DNA of 64,000 nt from Candidatus Flexifilum affinis (GCA_016713325.1 JADJPJ010000022.1:1-64000), one strand, 5' to 3'. Positions 30,084-39,750 are shown, counted from the first letter of the stretch. Made by a program: numbers and translations. The notes: generated by a model not told the origin, from the letters alone.

Positions 30084-30702
30084 GGCGACCCCTCACACCT
30101 TGACTCCCTCTCTCACACAAGCGGGGCGAGGGAGCGATACCGAATCTTTGGGACACGCAACGGCGTGTCCCTGACGTTTGGCTCTTTGTGCAAATCGTTG
30201 CGCTATGTGCTACCGTGAAAGTCGGAATGCAGCCTCCCCTGAGCAGGCGGCATCCGGCGAGAGAGGCAGACAGGTATCTGAGACAAAGAATCACATGAAC
30301 GCATTGACGGGTCGCAACCACACAAATGCCATTGATCTGGAAGCGCTCGGATGATTTTTGGGCTGGTTGTGTGTGATTCGTGACAAAGTGGCAAAAACTC
30401 CTCCAGTGATGGGTCCCGAGCGGGAATACCAGAGATTTCGCCATTCAAAAGAGCCAAACACGAGGGACACGCAACGGCGTGTCCCAACAACCACTATTTG
30501 TAAGGACGCCAGCGTCCCAAGTGTACCGAGATGGCGACTGATCGACGCGACCATCGAGAGCGGAGGAAAACTCCGCGGTTCGGCAACCTCGCAAACGGCT
30601 GGCACATGCAGGTCTCCCCTCTATGGCCAGCTTGCTGGCACGCCAGCGGGGGAGGGACCGGGGGAGGGGCCGGGGGTGGGGGTGGTGAACGACCGCGGTT
30701 AT
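30084..30702. repeat. Gene-free gap with several palindromes
   Basis: Two copies of GGGACACGC-AACG-GCGTGTCCC occur at 30150-30171 and 30464-30485. A relative, GGACGC-CA-GCGTCC, lies at 30504-30517. GCCAGC-TT-GCTGGC at 30626-30639 sits in a degraded family A element. No gene is convincing on either strand. Confidence 0.7.
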
Positions 30703-31845
30703 CTAACGATACAGCAGATACCCCGATCGCCTCGACCGCCACGCCGCCGCATCCGCCGCCCAGGCCCCCTCCAGCGCCTCGATCCCCGCGCCAGACTCCA
30801 CCCACGCCCGACCGGCGTCGCTGCCGTACAGCCGGTCGAAGGTGCCCGGCTTGAACGCGAAGTCGGCCGGGTACAGCGTAGACGCCGCGCGGATCACCTG
30901 CATCCACGTCGTCAGCGCGCGGAAGGCCCGTCCCACGACGTGCACCTGCACGCCCTGGCACTCCTGTCCTGCGAATTTCCCCGCGGACGGCGTGAAGGCG
31001 TGCGGGCGGAAGCGCACGCCCTCCAGGTGCAGCCCGTTCAGGTGCGCCGCCAGATCCTCGGCATCCACATACGGCGCCCCGCTGATTTCGAATGGCAGCG
31101 CCGTGCCCCGCCCCTCGCTCAAATTCGTCCCCTCGATCAGGCACGCGCCCGGATACTGCCGCGCCGTACTCAGGTGCGGCATGGCCGGTGAGGGCGGTAC
31201 GAACGTCAGCCCCGTCGCCTCCCAGGGCATGTCCCGCTCGCAGCCCTCGCAGCGGATCACCGTCAGGTCCGCCTTATCCGTGTTGTACAGGTCGTTGACC
31301 AGCGCCATCAGCTCGCCCAGCGTCATCCCGTGCTGCACCGGCACCGGCGCGCCCCCGACCAGACTCTCGTAGCGCCGGTCGAGCAGGGCGCCATCCACCG
31401 TGTCGCCCAGCGGATTCGGCCGGTCCAGCAGGATCACCGGCACCCCCACCAGCCCTGCCGCGTTCAGCACGTGGCTGATCGTCCAGGCATACGTGTAGTA
31501 GCGGACGCCGATGTCCTGGATGTCGCACACCATCACGTCGATGTCGCTCAGCATTTCCGCCGTCGGGGCGAACGTCTCGCCGTACAGGCTGTACACCGGC
31601 GCCCCGCTGACCGGATCGACGCTCGAATTGACGCTTGCGCCATCCGCCACGGCCGCTGCCAGCCCGTGCTCCGGCGTGAACAGCGCCGCCAGCGTAAACG
31701 GCACATCCTTCGCCCGGAACACGTCCAGCGTCCGGGTCAGATCGCGCGTCACGCCGCTGGGGTTGGTCAGCAGTCCGACGCGCTTGCCGCGCAGGGGCGC
31801 GAACCCGTCCCGCATCAGCACATTGATCCCCGGCAGGACTGTCAC
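30703..31845 (-). CDS. namZ: Exo-beta-N-acetylmuramidase NamZ-like (DUF1343)
   Basis: 380 residues. The DUF1343 pattern is clear: RGKRVGLLTNPSGVTRDLTR, FTPEHGLAAAVADG, SLYGETFAPT, VCDIQDIGVRYYTYAWT, LDRPNPLGDTVDGALLD, VPVQHGMTLGELM and ACLIEGTNLSEGRGTALPFE. The best-studied member (NamZ) removes MurNAc from the non-reducing end of peptidoglycan fragments. No signal peptide, so cytoplasmic. GTG 31845 overlaps the stop of the upstream NagZ gene (GTGA), so the pair is coupled. Together they would release MurNAc and GlcNAc from imported muropeptides. Confidence 0.9.
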   Translation of the reverse strand: MTVLPGINVLMRDGFAPLRGKRVGLLTNPSGVTRDLTRTLDVFRAKDVPFTLAALFTPEHGLAAAVADGASVNSSVDPVSGAPVYSLYGETFAPTAEMLSDIDVMVCDIQDIGVRYYTYAWTISHVLNAAGLVGVPVILLDRPNPLGDTVDGALLDRRYESLVGGAPVPVQHGMTLGELMALVNDLYNTDKADLTVIRCEGCERDMPWEATGLTFVPPSPAMPHLSTARQYPGACLIEGTNLSEGRGTALPFEISGAPYVDAEDLAAHLNGLHLEGVRFRPHAFTPSAGKFAGQECQGVQVHVVGRAFRALTTWMQVIRAASTLYPADFAFKPGTFDRLYGSDAGRAWVESGAGIEALEGAWAADAAAWRSRRSGYLLYR

Positions 31846-33434
31846 AGGCTGCGCTCCTCTACCGGGAGCCGCCCGCTCGGCGCATAGACCCCGGCCAGCG
31901 CTTCGGCCGCCGCCTCGATCTGCGGCTCGGCGTCGCCCAGCGAGCACAGCACAACCTCGGCATCCTCGATGAACAGCCGCGCGTCGAACGGACCGCGCAG
32001 CGCCGCCAGCACAGGGTGCCCGCTGGCCCGCAGCAGCCCCCGCGCCGCCTCCGTCCGCTGGGGTGAGAGATGCGCGCTCCGCGTGGCCACGATCAGCGTC
32101 TCGCACCGATCCGCCAGCGCCAGCGCCGCCTCGTGCGTTTTCTCCTGCCAGACCATCACCTCGGCCCCCGGCAGATGCGCCCGCAAGCCCCGCCCAAACC
32201 CGGTCAGGCCGCCCGCTTCCACGATGCCGCTGTCCAGCGCCGAGGCGAACTCGACCACGCCAATGCCCCGGCCATCCGTGCCGCGCGCGAAGGTCAGCGG
32301 CGCGCCTTCTGCGGCGCCCGCCTCTCCCTTGACCAGCACCACGCCCGCCCGCGCGGCTTCCAGCGCCGCCGCCCGGTTCTCCGCCGAGCGAATCACGTCG
32401 AGCGAGGTGGGTGGCTGCACGTACCGCGTCTGGAAGGCCGCCAGCCGCCGGTTCGCCGCATCGATCGTCTCCTCCGGCAGCTCGCCCGATCGCGCCGCGG
32501 CCAGCAGCGCTTCATAGGCCGCCTCCTGCCGCGCAACGGTGTGCGAGAACAGGATCGCGTCGATGCTGCCCAGCGCCGCCAGCACCGCGCTGTCGCCCGC
32601 GCCAAAGTGCTCGGTGATCGCCCCCATCTCCATGCAGTCGGTCGAGACCACGCCGTCGAATCCCAGCCGCTCCCGCAAAAGCTGGCGCACCACCAGCGGC
32701 GACAGCGTCGCCGGCAGCGCCGGATCGATCGCCGCGATGATCGTGTGCGTCACCATGATCGAGGCGATCCCCGCGCCGATCACCTGCCGGTACGGTTCCA
32801 GATCGTTCGCCAGCAGCCACTCCAGCGATCGCTCGTCCACCGGCAGATCGATGTGCGTGTCCAGCGTCGAACTGCCCAGGCCGGGGAAGTGCTTGGCGCA
32901 CGCCGCGACCCCTCGGGATTGCAGCCCGCGCACCACCGCCGCGGCCAGCCGCCCCACCCGATCCGGGTCGCTGCCAAACGACCGCGTGCCCAGCGACGGG
33001 TTGCCGGAGTTGTAGAACAGGTCCACCACCGGCGCATAATCCCATGAGATGCCCACCGCGCGCAGTTCGTCGGCCAGCACCGCCGCCATCCGCTCGGCAT
33101 GGCGCTCGCCGTCATCCCCGACCGCCGAAGCGGTCGCCGCCAGGGCCATCGCACCCGGCACTTCGGTGAATCCTTCCGCCGCGTGCATCCGCGTGACCGT
33201 GCCGCCTTCCTGGTCGATGCTGACGATGATGCCCTCCGGTCCGGCCGCTTCGTTCAGCGCCGCCGTCAGATCCGCCACCTGCTGCGGGCTCGCCACGTTG
33301 CGTGCGAACAGGATCACCCCGCCAACCCGCCCAGCCCTGATCCACTCAAGCAGATAGTCCGGCGCTGTCAGGCCTTCAAACCCGACAAAGCACATCCGCC
33401 CGATCCTGCGTTCCAGTGTCTGTATCACGTTCAT
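31842..33434 (-). CDS. nagZ: Beta-N-acetylhexosaminidase, GH3 (NagZ-like)
   Basis: 530 residues. The GH3 N-terminal barrel shows VGGVILFARNV, IVSIDQEGGTVTRMH (sugar-binding), ISWDYAPVVDL, the catalytic-loop region CAKHFPGLGSSTLDTHIDLP and the nucleophile segment FDGVVSTDCMEMGAI. About 190 extra C-terminal residues form a second domain, making it longer than the E. coli-type single-domain NagZ and like the two-domain Gram-positive form. No signal peptide. It cleaves GlcNAc from muropeptides and is translationally coupled to NamZ. Confidence 0.92.
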   Translation of the reverse strand: MNVIQTLERRIGRMCFVGFEGLTAPDYLLEWIRAGRVGGVILFARNVASPQQVADLTAALNEAAGPEGIIVSIDQEGGTVTRMHAAEGFTEVPGAMALAATASAVGDDGERHAERMAAVLADELRAVGISWDYAPVVDLFYNSGNPSLGTRSFGSDPDRVGRLAAAVVRGLQSRGVAACAKHFPGLGSSTLDTHIDLPVDERSLEWLLANDLEPYRQVIGAGIASIMVTHTIIAAIDPALPATLSPLVVRQLLRERLGFDGVVSTDCMEMGAITEHFGAGDSAVLAALGSIDAILFSHTVARQEAAYEALLAAARSGELPEETIDAANRRLAAFQTRYVQPPTSLDVIRSAENRAAALEAARAGVVLVKGEAGAAEGAPLTFARGTDGRGIGVVEFASALDSGIVEAGGLTGFGRGLRAHLPGAEVMVWQEKTHEAALALADRCETLIVATRSAHLSPQRTEAARGLLRASGHPVLAALRGPFDARLFIEDAEVVLCSLGDAEPQIEAAAEALAGVYAPSGRLPVEERSL

Positions 33435-33966
33435 TCCTTATCCAGCCGCCACGCTCATTGCGCCATCACCACAAACCACACCCGCGCACCGCCAATCGTG
33501 AACCCCATCACGCATCCCGCCGTAGGGGTGGGCGTGCAAACGCGTTTGCCTGTGCCCGCCCACAGGGCGACTCATGCCACACCCTCCGCTGCCGTCTCCC
33601 CCTCTCCCCGCTTGCGTGGGAGAGGGGGTCGGGGGGTGAGGGTCTGCTCCGCTCCACACCCGCGCCACCGCCAATCGTGACGCGCATCACGCACCCCGCT
33701 GTAGGGGCGGGCGTGCAAACGCGTTTGCCTGTGCCCGCCCACAGGGGTTTCATGCTACACCCTCCGCTGCCGTCTCCCCCTCTCCCCGCTTGCGTGGGAG
33801 AGGGGGTCGGGGGGTGAGGGGTCTCCGCTCCCCCCAACACCCTCCGCTGCCGTCTCCCCCTCTATGGCGAGCTTGCTCGCACGCTTGCGTGGGAGAGGGG
33901 GTCGGGGGGTGAGGGGGCTCCGCTCGCACGCTTGCGTGGGAGAAGGGGTCCGCCCGTGAGGGTTCT
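33435..33966. repeat. Palindrome-rich gap with a tandem duplication
   Basis: No gene is convincing. Two tandem units of about 179 bases (33481-33659 and 33660-33838) each contain GCAAACGCGTTTGC inside a larger palindrome, then a family A hairpin (CCCCTCTCCC-CGCTTGCGT-GGGAGAGGGG) with GGGGGGTGAGG after it. A third, partial copy (33839-33918) has an extra hairpin GCGAGC-TT-GCTCGC at 33867-33880 in its loop, and a fourth is truncated. Confidence 0.8.
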
Positions 33967-34704
33967 TCAAACATGCTTCAACACCGCATTGAACTTATAC
34001 CGGACCCCGCAGTACGCCGAAAGGGCGTATTCGAATGGTAGCCCCCCCGTCGCGTACGTCAGCCGGGTCATGTGCAGAATCGCCGCGTTCTGCGGAATCA
34101 GCAGCAGCCGGCTCTCCTCCAGAGTCGCCAGCCGCGCCTCAATCGACTGCTCGGCGTGCGTCAGCGTCACCGCGTACTCCTCGCGCAGCACGTGATACAG
34201 CGACTCTTTGCTGAAGTCGTGCTCTTCCAGAATCCCCTCGCACATCCGCTCCAGAAACCGGGTGTGCTCGATGGCGATCGGCAGATTGTCGGCCAGCCGC
34301 AGACGCTCCAGCAGCACCAGCCGAGTCCCCGGCGTCACCCGCAGAATCCGCGCGTCCTCCACCGAAGCCGGAACGATCTCCGCCTTCAGCACCAGGCTGG
34401 ATGCGCGCTGCCCCCGGCTCGACATCTCCGCCGAGAAGCTGGTGAGCTGCTCCAACTGCTGATCGAACTTCGGCCGCCGAATGTACGTGCCCTTGCCGAT
34501 CTGCACGTACAGATGCCCCGCCTGGATCAGCTCGTCGATCGCCTTCTTCACTGTCAGCCGGTTCACGCCGAACTGCTCGCTCAGTGCCCGCTCGCTCGGG
34601 ATGCGCGTATCCGGCACATATACCCCGCTGCGGATATTGTTCAGAAGGAAGTCTTTGATCTGTTCGTAAAGCGGCTTGGCCGATTCGACATCCAGCATCT
34701 TCAT
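33967..34704 (-). CDS. GntR-family regulator with UTRA domain
   Basis: 245 residues. The winged helix-turn-helix is PLYEQIKDFLLNNIRSGVY, then IPSERALSEQFGVNRLTVKK and GHLYVQIGKGTYIRRP. The UTRA effector domain follows (TSFSAEMSSRGQRASS; IAIEHTRFLERMCEGILEE; PFEYALSAYCGVRYKF). HutC/NagR-type members respond to amino sugars or their phosphates. ATG 34704 gives the standard N-terminus. Its place between NagZ/NamZ and the peptide transporter suggests it controls this cell-wall recycling locus. Confidence 0.9.
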   Translation of the reverse strand: MKMLDVESAKPLYEQIKDFLLNNIRSGVYVPDTRIPSERALSEQFGVNRLTVKKAIDELIQAGHLYVQIGKGTYIRRPKFDQQLEQLTSFSAEMSSRGQRASSLVLKAEIVPASVEDARILRVTPGTRLVLLERLRLADNLPIAIEHTRFLERMCEGILEEHDFSKESLYHVLREEYAVTLTHAEQSIEARLATLEESRLLLIPQNAAILHMTRLTYATGGLPFEYALSAYCGVRYKFNAVLKHV

Positions 34705-34810
34705 CACGTTCAACTTTCTGCGCGCCTCCGGGCCCTGGCGCCGCCCATCTCGGTTCGCCCCGCAGGCGGGATAGGCCATCCCGTCGAGTCGGATCTTCTC
34801 CAGGTGGGTC

Positions 34811-34993
34811 TCAGCGCCACAGCCGCGTCAGCGCCACCACACCCAATATCAGCGCGCCGCCCAGGGCCGCGCTGCACACGCTCAGCACGAATTCCGCGCT
34901 GCCCGGCGGTTGCACAAAGACCATCAGCAGCCCGCACCCGCCGACAAAAAACCCCATGCGCAAAAACCCGGTCAGCGTCTCCCGATCCAGCAT
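34811..34993 (-). CDS. Small two-helix membrane protein (60 aa)
   Basis: MLDRETLTGFLRMGFFVGGC leads into two hydrophobic segments (GFFVGGCGLLMVFV and VLSVCSAALGGALILGVVAL). GAAGGTGAG lies before the ATG. It sits between the GntR gene and the transporter ATPase on the same strand. No known family; a genuine small membrane protein is likely from the ribosome site and the clean helices. Confidence 0.55.
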   Translation of the reverse strand: MLDRETLTGFLRMGFFVGGCGLLMVFVQPPGSAEFVLSVCSAALGGALILGVVALTRLWR

Positions 34994-35315
34994 CTCACCT
35001 TCGCCCCGCCCATCCCATCATCAAATCTCTCCCTGCTCGCGGATCACTCTTCGTAGGGACGCCCACCTGCGCGTCCACTTCCCTCCACCCGTTCCCCGGC
35101 AACCATTCGCCGTAGGGATGCGCTACTGCGCGTCCGCTTTCACCCTTCCGCCTACCCACCCACTCCGCCGCCACATCCTCCCCCTCTCCGTGCCGGAGAG
35201 GGGGCCGGGGGTGAGGGGTCTCCGCCCACCCATCCGCCTCCCCCAACCGCTCCGCCGCCGCATCCTCCCCTCCCTTGCGCAGCGGGGGAGGGGCGGGTGG
35301 GGGTGGAGATTCTCT
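34994..35315. repeat. Palindromic repeat cluster
   Basis: Contains two TAGGGACG-type (family B) copies near 35053 and 35110, and two family A elements (about 35167-35222 and 35250-35310). No gene. Confidence 0.75.
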
Positions 35316-36482
35316 CTACGAAGTGGAGGTGAGTTCCCGCCCCGCCTGCACCGGCAGACACGCCACCCGCTGCTCGAACCCCGGCGCCTCGGCCAGGGAC
35401 GGAATTTGCACATCACACAACCCCGTCACGCTGTACGGGCAGCGCGGATGAAACGCGCACCCCGGCGGGATGGCCGTCAGCTTCGGAATCTCGTCCGATC
35501 GCAGCGTGACCGCCTGCTTCTGGCGCGTCAGTTCCGGATCGGCCTCCGGCACCGCCGCCAGCAGCGCCCGCGTGTACGGATGCGATGGATGCCCGATCAC
35601 CTCCGGCGTCCGCCCGATCTCTACGATCCGCCCCAGGTACATCACCGCGATCCGGCCCTCCCACGCGAAGTACTTCGCCAGCGCCAGGTCGTGCGTGATG
35701 AAAACGATCGTCAGGCCCAGCTCCTCCCGCAGCCGCAGCAGCATCTTCAGCAGGGTGATGCGGATGCTCACATCCACCATGCTCACTGCCTCATCGGCGA
35801 CGATCAGCTTGGGCTGCACCGTCAGCGCCCGGGCGATGCTCACCCGCTGCCGCTGCCCGCCGCTCAGTTGGTGCGGATACTTGTTGACGATATCCCCCGG
35901 CGGTGTCAGATCCACCATCGTCAGCAGTTCCCAGATCCGCCGCTTCAGCGCCGATCCGCCGTCGGTCATATGATGCCGCTTGAGCGGAAAGCTCAGGATG
36001 TCGCCGATGGTGTGCGCCGGGTTCAGCGAGGCGAACGGGTCCTGGTGCACGATCTGAAGCTGACGCCGCAGCAGCGCCTTCTCGCGCCCGCGGTAGTCGT
36101 CAGCCGGCCGGCCGTTCACCCGCATCACGCCCGCGCTCGGCTCCAGCAGCCCGGCAATGATCTTGCCCGTCGTCGTCTTGCCGCAGCCGCTCTCCCCAAC
36201 CAGGCATAGGATCTCGTTCTCTGCAACGTCCAGGTTGACATCCTGCAAGACCGGGATCACCTGCCGGTCCTTCATGAACGACCGGTGGATCCCCTCTAGC
36301 TCCACGATCGGTTTCGCCACAGCGGGCGCCCTCGACCGGGCAGCTGTCCCGCTCCCCGCTGATGCGCTCGTCCCGCCTGCCGCTCCGGCCGCTGACGTGC
36401 TGCGCACCGCGGTTTTTGCTGCTGTTGGCTTGTCTGCCGGCGTACCTGTAGACATCGTCATCGTCCGCACACCATCCGTCAC
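35316..36482 (-). CDS. Oligopeptide ABC transporter ATP-binding protein (DppF/OppF type)
   Basis: 388 residues. After a low-complexity Ala/Thr/Ser-rich N-terminus of about 55 residues, the nucleotide-binding domain has Walker A GESGCGKTTTGK, Q-loop VHQDPFASLNP, signature LSGGQRQRVSIARAL, Walker B LIVADEAVSMVD (Ala where most relatives have Pro) and the H-loop FITHDLA. The C-terminal oligopeptide-type cysteine cluster (CAFHPRCPYSVTGLC) is present. The start is uncertain: ATG codons at 36482, 36461 and 36455 are in frame. It pairs with the ATPase at 37065-38078. Confidence 0.9.
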   Translation of the reverse strand: MTDGVRTMTMSTGTPADKPTAAKTAVRSTSAAGAAGGTSASAGSGTAARSRAPAVAKPIVELEGIHRSFMKDRQVIPVLQDVNLDVAENEILCLVGESGCGKTTTGKIIAGLLEPSAGVMRVNGRPADDYRGREKALLRRQLQIVHQDPFASLNPAHTIGDILSFPLKRHHMTDGGSALKRRIWELLTMVDLTPPGDIVNKYPHQLSGGQRQRVSIARALTVQPKLIVADEAVSMVDVSIRITLLKMLLRLREELGLTIVFITHDLALAKYFAWEGRIAVMYLGRIVEIGRTPEVIGHPSHPYTRALLAAVPEADPELTRQKQAVTLRSDEIPKLTAIPPGCAFHPRCPYSVTGLCDVQIPSLAEAPGFEQRVACLPVQAGRELTSTS

Positions 36483-37064
36483 TACTCCGCGTCTCTAGCT
36501 TCCCACCCTCGACCGTAGGGACGAGGCTTGCCTCGTCCACCTCGCCCGCGCCGCTGTTGTGTCTCCACTGTCCTTCTCCCCTCTCCGGCACGGAGAGGGG
36601 CCGGGGGTGAGGTTTCTTGCCCCCCCTCTACCGCCCCTGCGGGAGAGGGGGCCGGGGGGTGAGGGTCTACCCTGTACTTACGCCCTCCACGCCCCCCCAC
36701 CTTCGCCTCGGCTGCCCTTCTCCCCTCCCGGCACGGGCGAGCTGCCAGAGGTTTCTTGCTCCCCCTCTACCGTCCCTGCGGGAGAGGGGGTCGGGGGGTG
36801 AGGGTCACCCTGCGTCCACCCTCGACGCCCCCACCTTCGCCTCGCCTGGCTCTCCCCTCTCCGCAGGAGGGGGCCGGTGAGGTTCCTTGTCCTTCCCCCT
36901 CTCCCCGCTTGCGTGGGAGAGGGGGTCGGGGGGTGAGGGGTCTCCGCCCACCCCACCATCTCCGCTTTCACCTTCTCCCTCTCTCCGGCACGGAGAGGGG
37001 GCTGGGGGGTGAGGTGAGGCTCTTCCGGGGGGGTGAGGTTTCTTGCATGGGTGAGGTTTCCCTT
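36483..37064. repeat. Dense array of family A palindromes
   Basis: Seven or so degraded and intact copies of the hairpin CCCCTCTCC ... GGAGAGGGG followed by (C/T)CGGGGGGTGAGG lie here (around 36573, 36625, 36720, 36765, 36850, 36893 and 36975), plus one family B relative (about 36510). No gene. Confidence 0.8.
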
Positions 37065-38078
37065 CTACCCCCGCCCATCCGCCAGCACGCGCTCCGTCTC
37101 GTGACACGCCGCCCGATGCGTCCCGCCGTCATACGTCACCAGCGGCGGCGGATCCGTCCGGCAGTGCGCCCGCGCATACGCGCACCGCTCGTGGAACTTG
37201 CACCCCGGCGGCGGCTCGATCAGGTCCGGCGGGCTACCGGGGATGCTCTCCAGCGTCTCCGCCCCCGTGCTCAGACGCGGCGCCGCGTTCAGCAGGCTCA
37301 GCGTGTACGCGTGGCGCGACCGGTAGAACACGTCGTTCACCGGCCCGATCTCCACGATCTCCCCGGCGTACATCGTCGCCACCGTGTCGGCGATCTCCGC
37401 CGCCACCGCCAGATCGTGGCTGATGAACATCACGCTGAAATTCAGCTCCGCCCGTAGCTGCTTGAGCACGTCCAGAATCGACCGCTGTGTCAGGATGTCC
37501 ACCGCCGTCGTCGGCTCGTCCATGATCACGATCTGCGGCCGCAGCAGCAGACTCAGCGCCAGCAGCACGCGCTGACGCATGCCGCCGCTCATCTCGTGCG
37601 GATAGCTCTCGAACACCCGCCCCGCGTCCAGCCGCACCTGCTCGAACAGCTTCAGCGCCCGCGTCTTCGCCTCCAGCCGCCCGATGCCATGCGCCGCCGC
37701 CGTCTCGTACACCAGTTCGCTCACCCGGATCACCGGGTTCAGCGAGTTCAACGCCCCCTGGAACACCATCGAGCATTCCGACCACAGATAGCGCCGCATC
37801 GCCTGCTTGTCGAAGGAGAGCAGGTCCACGGTGTGCCCATCGCGATACGTGTAAGCGATGCTGCCCTGGTCGATGCTGGCGTTCTTCGGCAGTTGGCGGA
37901 TCAGCGCCAGGTTCAGCGTCGACTTGCCGCAGCCGCTCTCGCCGATCAGCGCCAGCGTCTCCCCGGCGTGCAGGTCGAACGAGACATTGCTCACCGCCTT
38001 CACCCGCCCGCGCCGCGCCTGATAGCTCACCGACACGTCCCGGACGCTCAGCACCACCTTGTTCATATCCAGACTCAT
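37065..38078 (-). CDS. Oligopeptide ABC transporter ATP-binding protein (DppD/OppD type)
   Basis: 337 residues. Walker A is GESGCGKSTLN, Q-loop VFQGALNSLNP, signature MSGGMRQRVLLAL, Walker B IVIMDEPTTAVD, H-loop FISHDLAVA. The C-terminal cysteine motif of peptide transporters is CKFHERCAYARAHC, followed by HRAACHE. It energises uptake with the second ATPase and the two permeases. The gene is separated from both neighbours by repeat clusters rather than tight operon spacing. Confidence 0.92.
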   Translation of the reverse strand: MSLDMNKVVLSVRDVSVSYQARRGRVKAVSNVSFDLHAGETLALIGESGCGKSTLNLALIRQLPKNASIDQGSIAYTYRDGHTVDLLSFDKQAMRRYLWSECSMVFQGALNSLNPVIRVSELVYETAAAHGIGRLEAKTRALKLFEQVRLDAGRVFESYPHEMSGGMRQRVLLALSLLLRPQIVIMDEPTTAVDILTQRSILDVLKQLRAELNFSVMFISHDLAVAAEIADTVATMYAGEIVEIGPVNDVFYRSRHAYTLSLLNAAPRLSTGAETLESIPGSPPDLIEPPPGCKFHERCAYARAHCRTDPPPLVTYDGGTHRAACHETERVLADGRG

Positions 38079-38639
38079 CGCCGCATCCTCAACGCACCCT
38101 TCAACCCCAATCGGTCGCTACCCATCGCACCCGCGCCTCCGGCTGCGCGCCCGCCTCATCCGCCACCCACCTGCTCTCGCCTCCGTAGGGACGCGCTACT
38201 GCGCGTCCGCACCCGGTTGCACCTCCGGTTACCACCGCGCCTCCGGCTGCGCGTCCGCCATGTCTCCCACCCGCCGTCGGACGAGACCCGCCCCGCCCGC
38301 CACCCACCTGCTCTCGCCTCCGTAGGGACGCGCTACTGCGCGTCCGCACCCGGTTACGTCTCCGGTTACCACTGCGCCTCCGGCTGCGCGTCCGCCATGT
38401 CTCCCACCCGCCGTACGAACGAGGCCCGCCTCATCCTTCTCCCCCTCTCCAGGCCGGAGAGGGGGCCGGGGGGTGAGGTTTCTTTCCCCCACATGCCCAG
38501 CTCCCTGCCTTGCTTGCTTGGAAGGCGCTTGTGTGGAGAGGGTCTTGCCCATTCCCCATGCGCTCCGCAACCGGTTCCCCCTCTTTGGCCAGCTTGCTGG
38601 CACGCCTGCGTGGGAGAGGGGGCCGGGGGGTGAGGTCCC
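38079..38639. repeat. Palindromic repeats with a 137-bp tandem duplication
   Basis: Two tandem copies (about 38155-38278 and 38292-38415, offset 137) each carry GGACGCGC-TACT-GCGCGTCC (38189-38208 and 38326-38345). Family A elements follow at about 38440-38480 and 38575-38637; the latter has GCCAGC-TT-GCTGGC (38588-38601) in its loop. No gene. Confidence 0.8.
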
Positions 38640-39750
38640 TCACACCCCACTCCGCAGCCGCGGATTGAATATCTCCTCCAGCGACCGGCTGAACAGCACC
38701 AGCGAAAGCTGGAACAGCGCGATCGCCACGATCGGCGACAGCAGCATCCCCGCCGCCTGAGGCAGGAACAGCACGCCTTGCTGCCGGCCCGTGTAAATCA
38801 TCACCGCCCAGTCCGGCTCGCGCAGCGGCACCATCCCCAGAAAGACCAGCCCGACGATAGAGTACATCGCCACGCGGGTCGTGAAGATCAGGTTCACCGC
38901 CACGTAGCTCACCATGTTCGGGAACACCTCGCGGCTGATGATGTGCCACAGCCCCAGGTCGAGCGCGATCGCCGCCTGCACATAGTCGCGCTCGCGCAGG
39001 CTCATCACCTGCGCCCGCACCGCCCGCATCAGCGTCGGCCAGTTCAGCACGCCGAACAGCAGCGCCAGCATGAAATCGCTGTCGAACTCCACCAGCGCCG
39101 CCAGCACGATCAGCAGCGGAAACGCGGGAATCGTCAGGATGAAGTTGCCAATCGTCGAGATGATCTGATCCAGCGCGCCGCCCAGCAGCCCGGCTGCCGA
39201 GCCCAGCACAACGGCGATCCCCGTCGCCAGCAGCCCTGCCTGAATCGACGTCAGAATCAGCCGCTGCCCGCCATGCACCATGTGCGACAGCACGTCGCGA
39301 CCTTTCCAGTCCAGCCCCAGCGGGAACTCCTAACGGACCGAAGGTCAGCACCAGGAAGAAGAACAGCAGGCCGAGGAAGCCGATCATGCCGGCTTTGTTG
39401 CGCGTCAGTGCCTTCCACGACGCGCGGACCGCCGTGCCCAGGTTGGCCAGCGACCGCTGAAGCTGCTCAAGTCGCGAGACCTCGAAGGTCACGTCTTCCA
39501 GCGCAACGCGCGAGGTGAACGGATCCTGCCGGTTGACGTAGGCATAGCTCAGCACCACGGCATACGTCAGCACGATCATCGGCAGCCCGCCCAGGAAGCC
39601 GCAGGCGAAGCCGCTCAGCAGGCAGGCGATGAACCCGCCAATGCCCGCGCCGATCTTCTTGTAGTGGATGCCGGCGGCCAGCGGGACAAGTCCGCAGATC
39701 GCGCCAATGATCAGGCCGGTGGAGGTGGCGACCGTCTCCAGTCCAATCAT
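38640..39750 (-). pseudogene. Oligopeptide ABC permease (DppC type) with extra membrane N-terminus, frameshift and deletion
   Basis: ATG 39750 overlaps the stop of the first permease (ATGA). Residues 1-80 form about three helices not usual for DppC (TGLIIGAICGLVPLAAGI; IGGFIACLLSGFACGFLGGL; MIVLTYAVVLSYAYV). The usual LTRNKAGMIGFLGLLFFFLV segment follows. Near 39330 the frame changes and roughly 25-30 residues appear missing: TFGPL jumps to EFPLGLDWKGRDVLSHMVHGG. The rest is a normal permease, including ERDYVQAAIALDLGLWHIISREVFPN (EAA loop). As written it would not make a full permease. Confidence 0.8.

Noticed and set aside
30203-30605. Overlapping minus-strand frames of about 100 codons in the 30 kb gap
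   Set aside because: They run through palindromic repeats, lack ribosome sites and resemble no protein; treated as intergenic.
36483-37064. Proline-rich frames across the repeat arrays (PPTPSPTQAG-type peptides)
   Set aside because: They arise from the family A repeats themselves and occur in several gaps in all frames.
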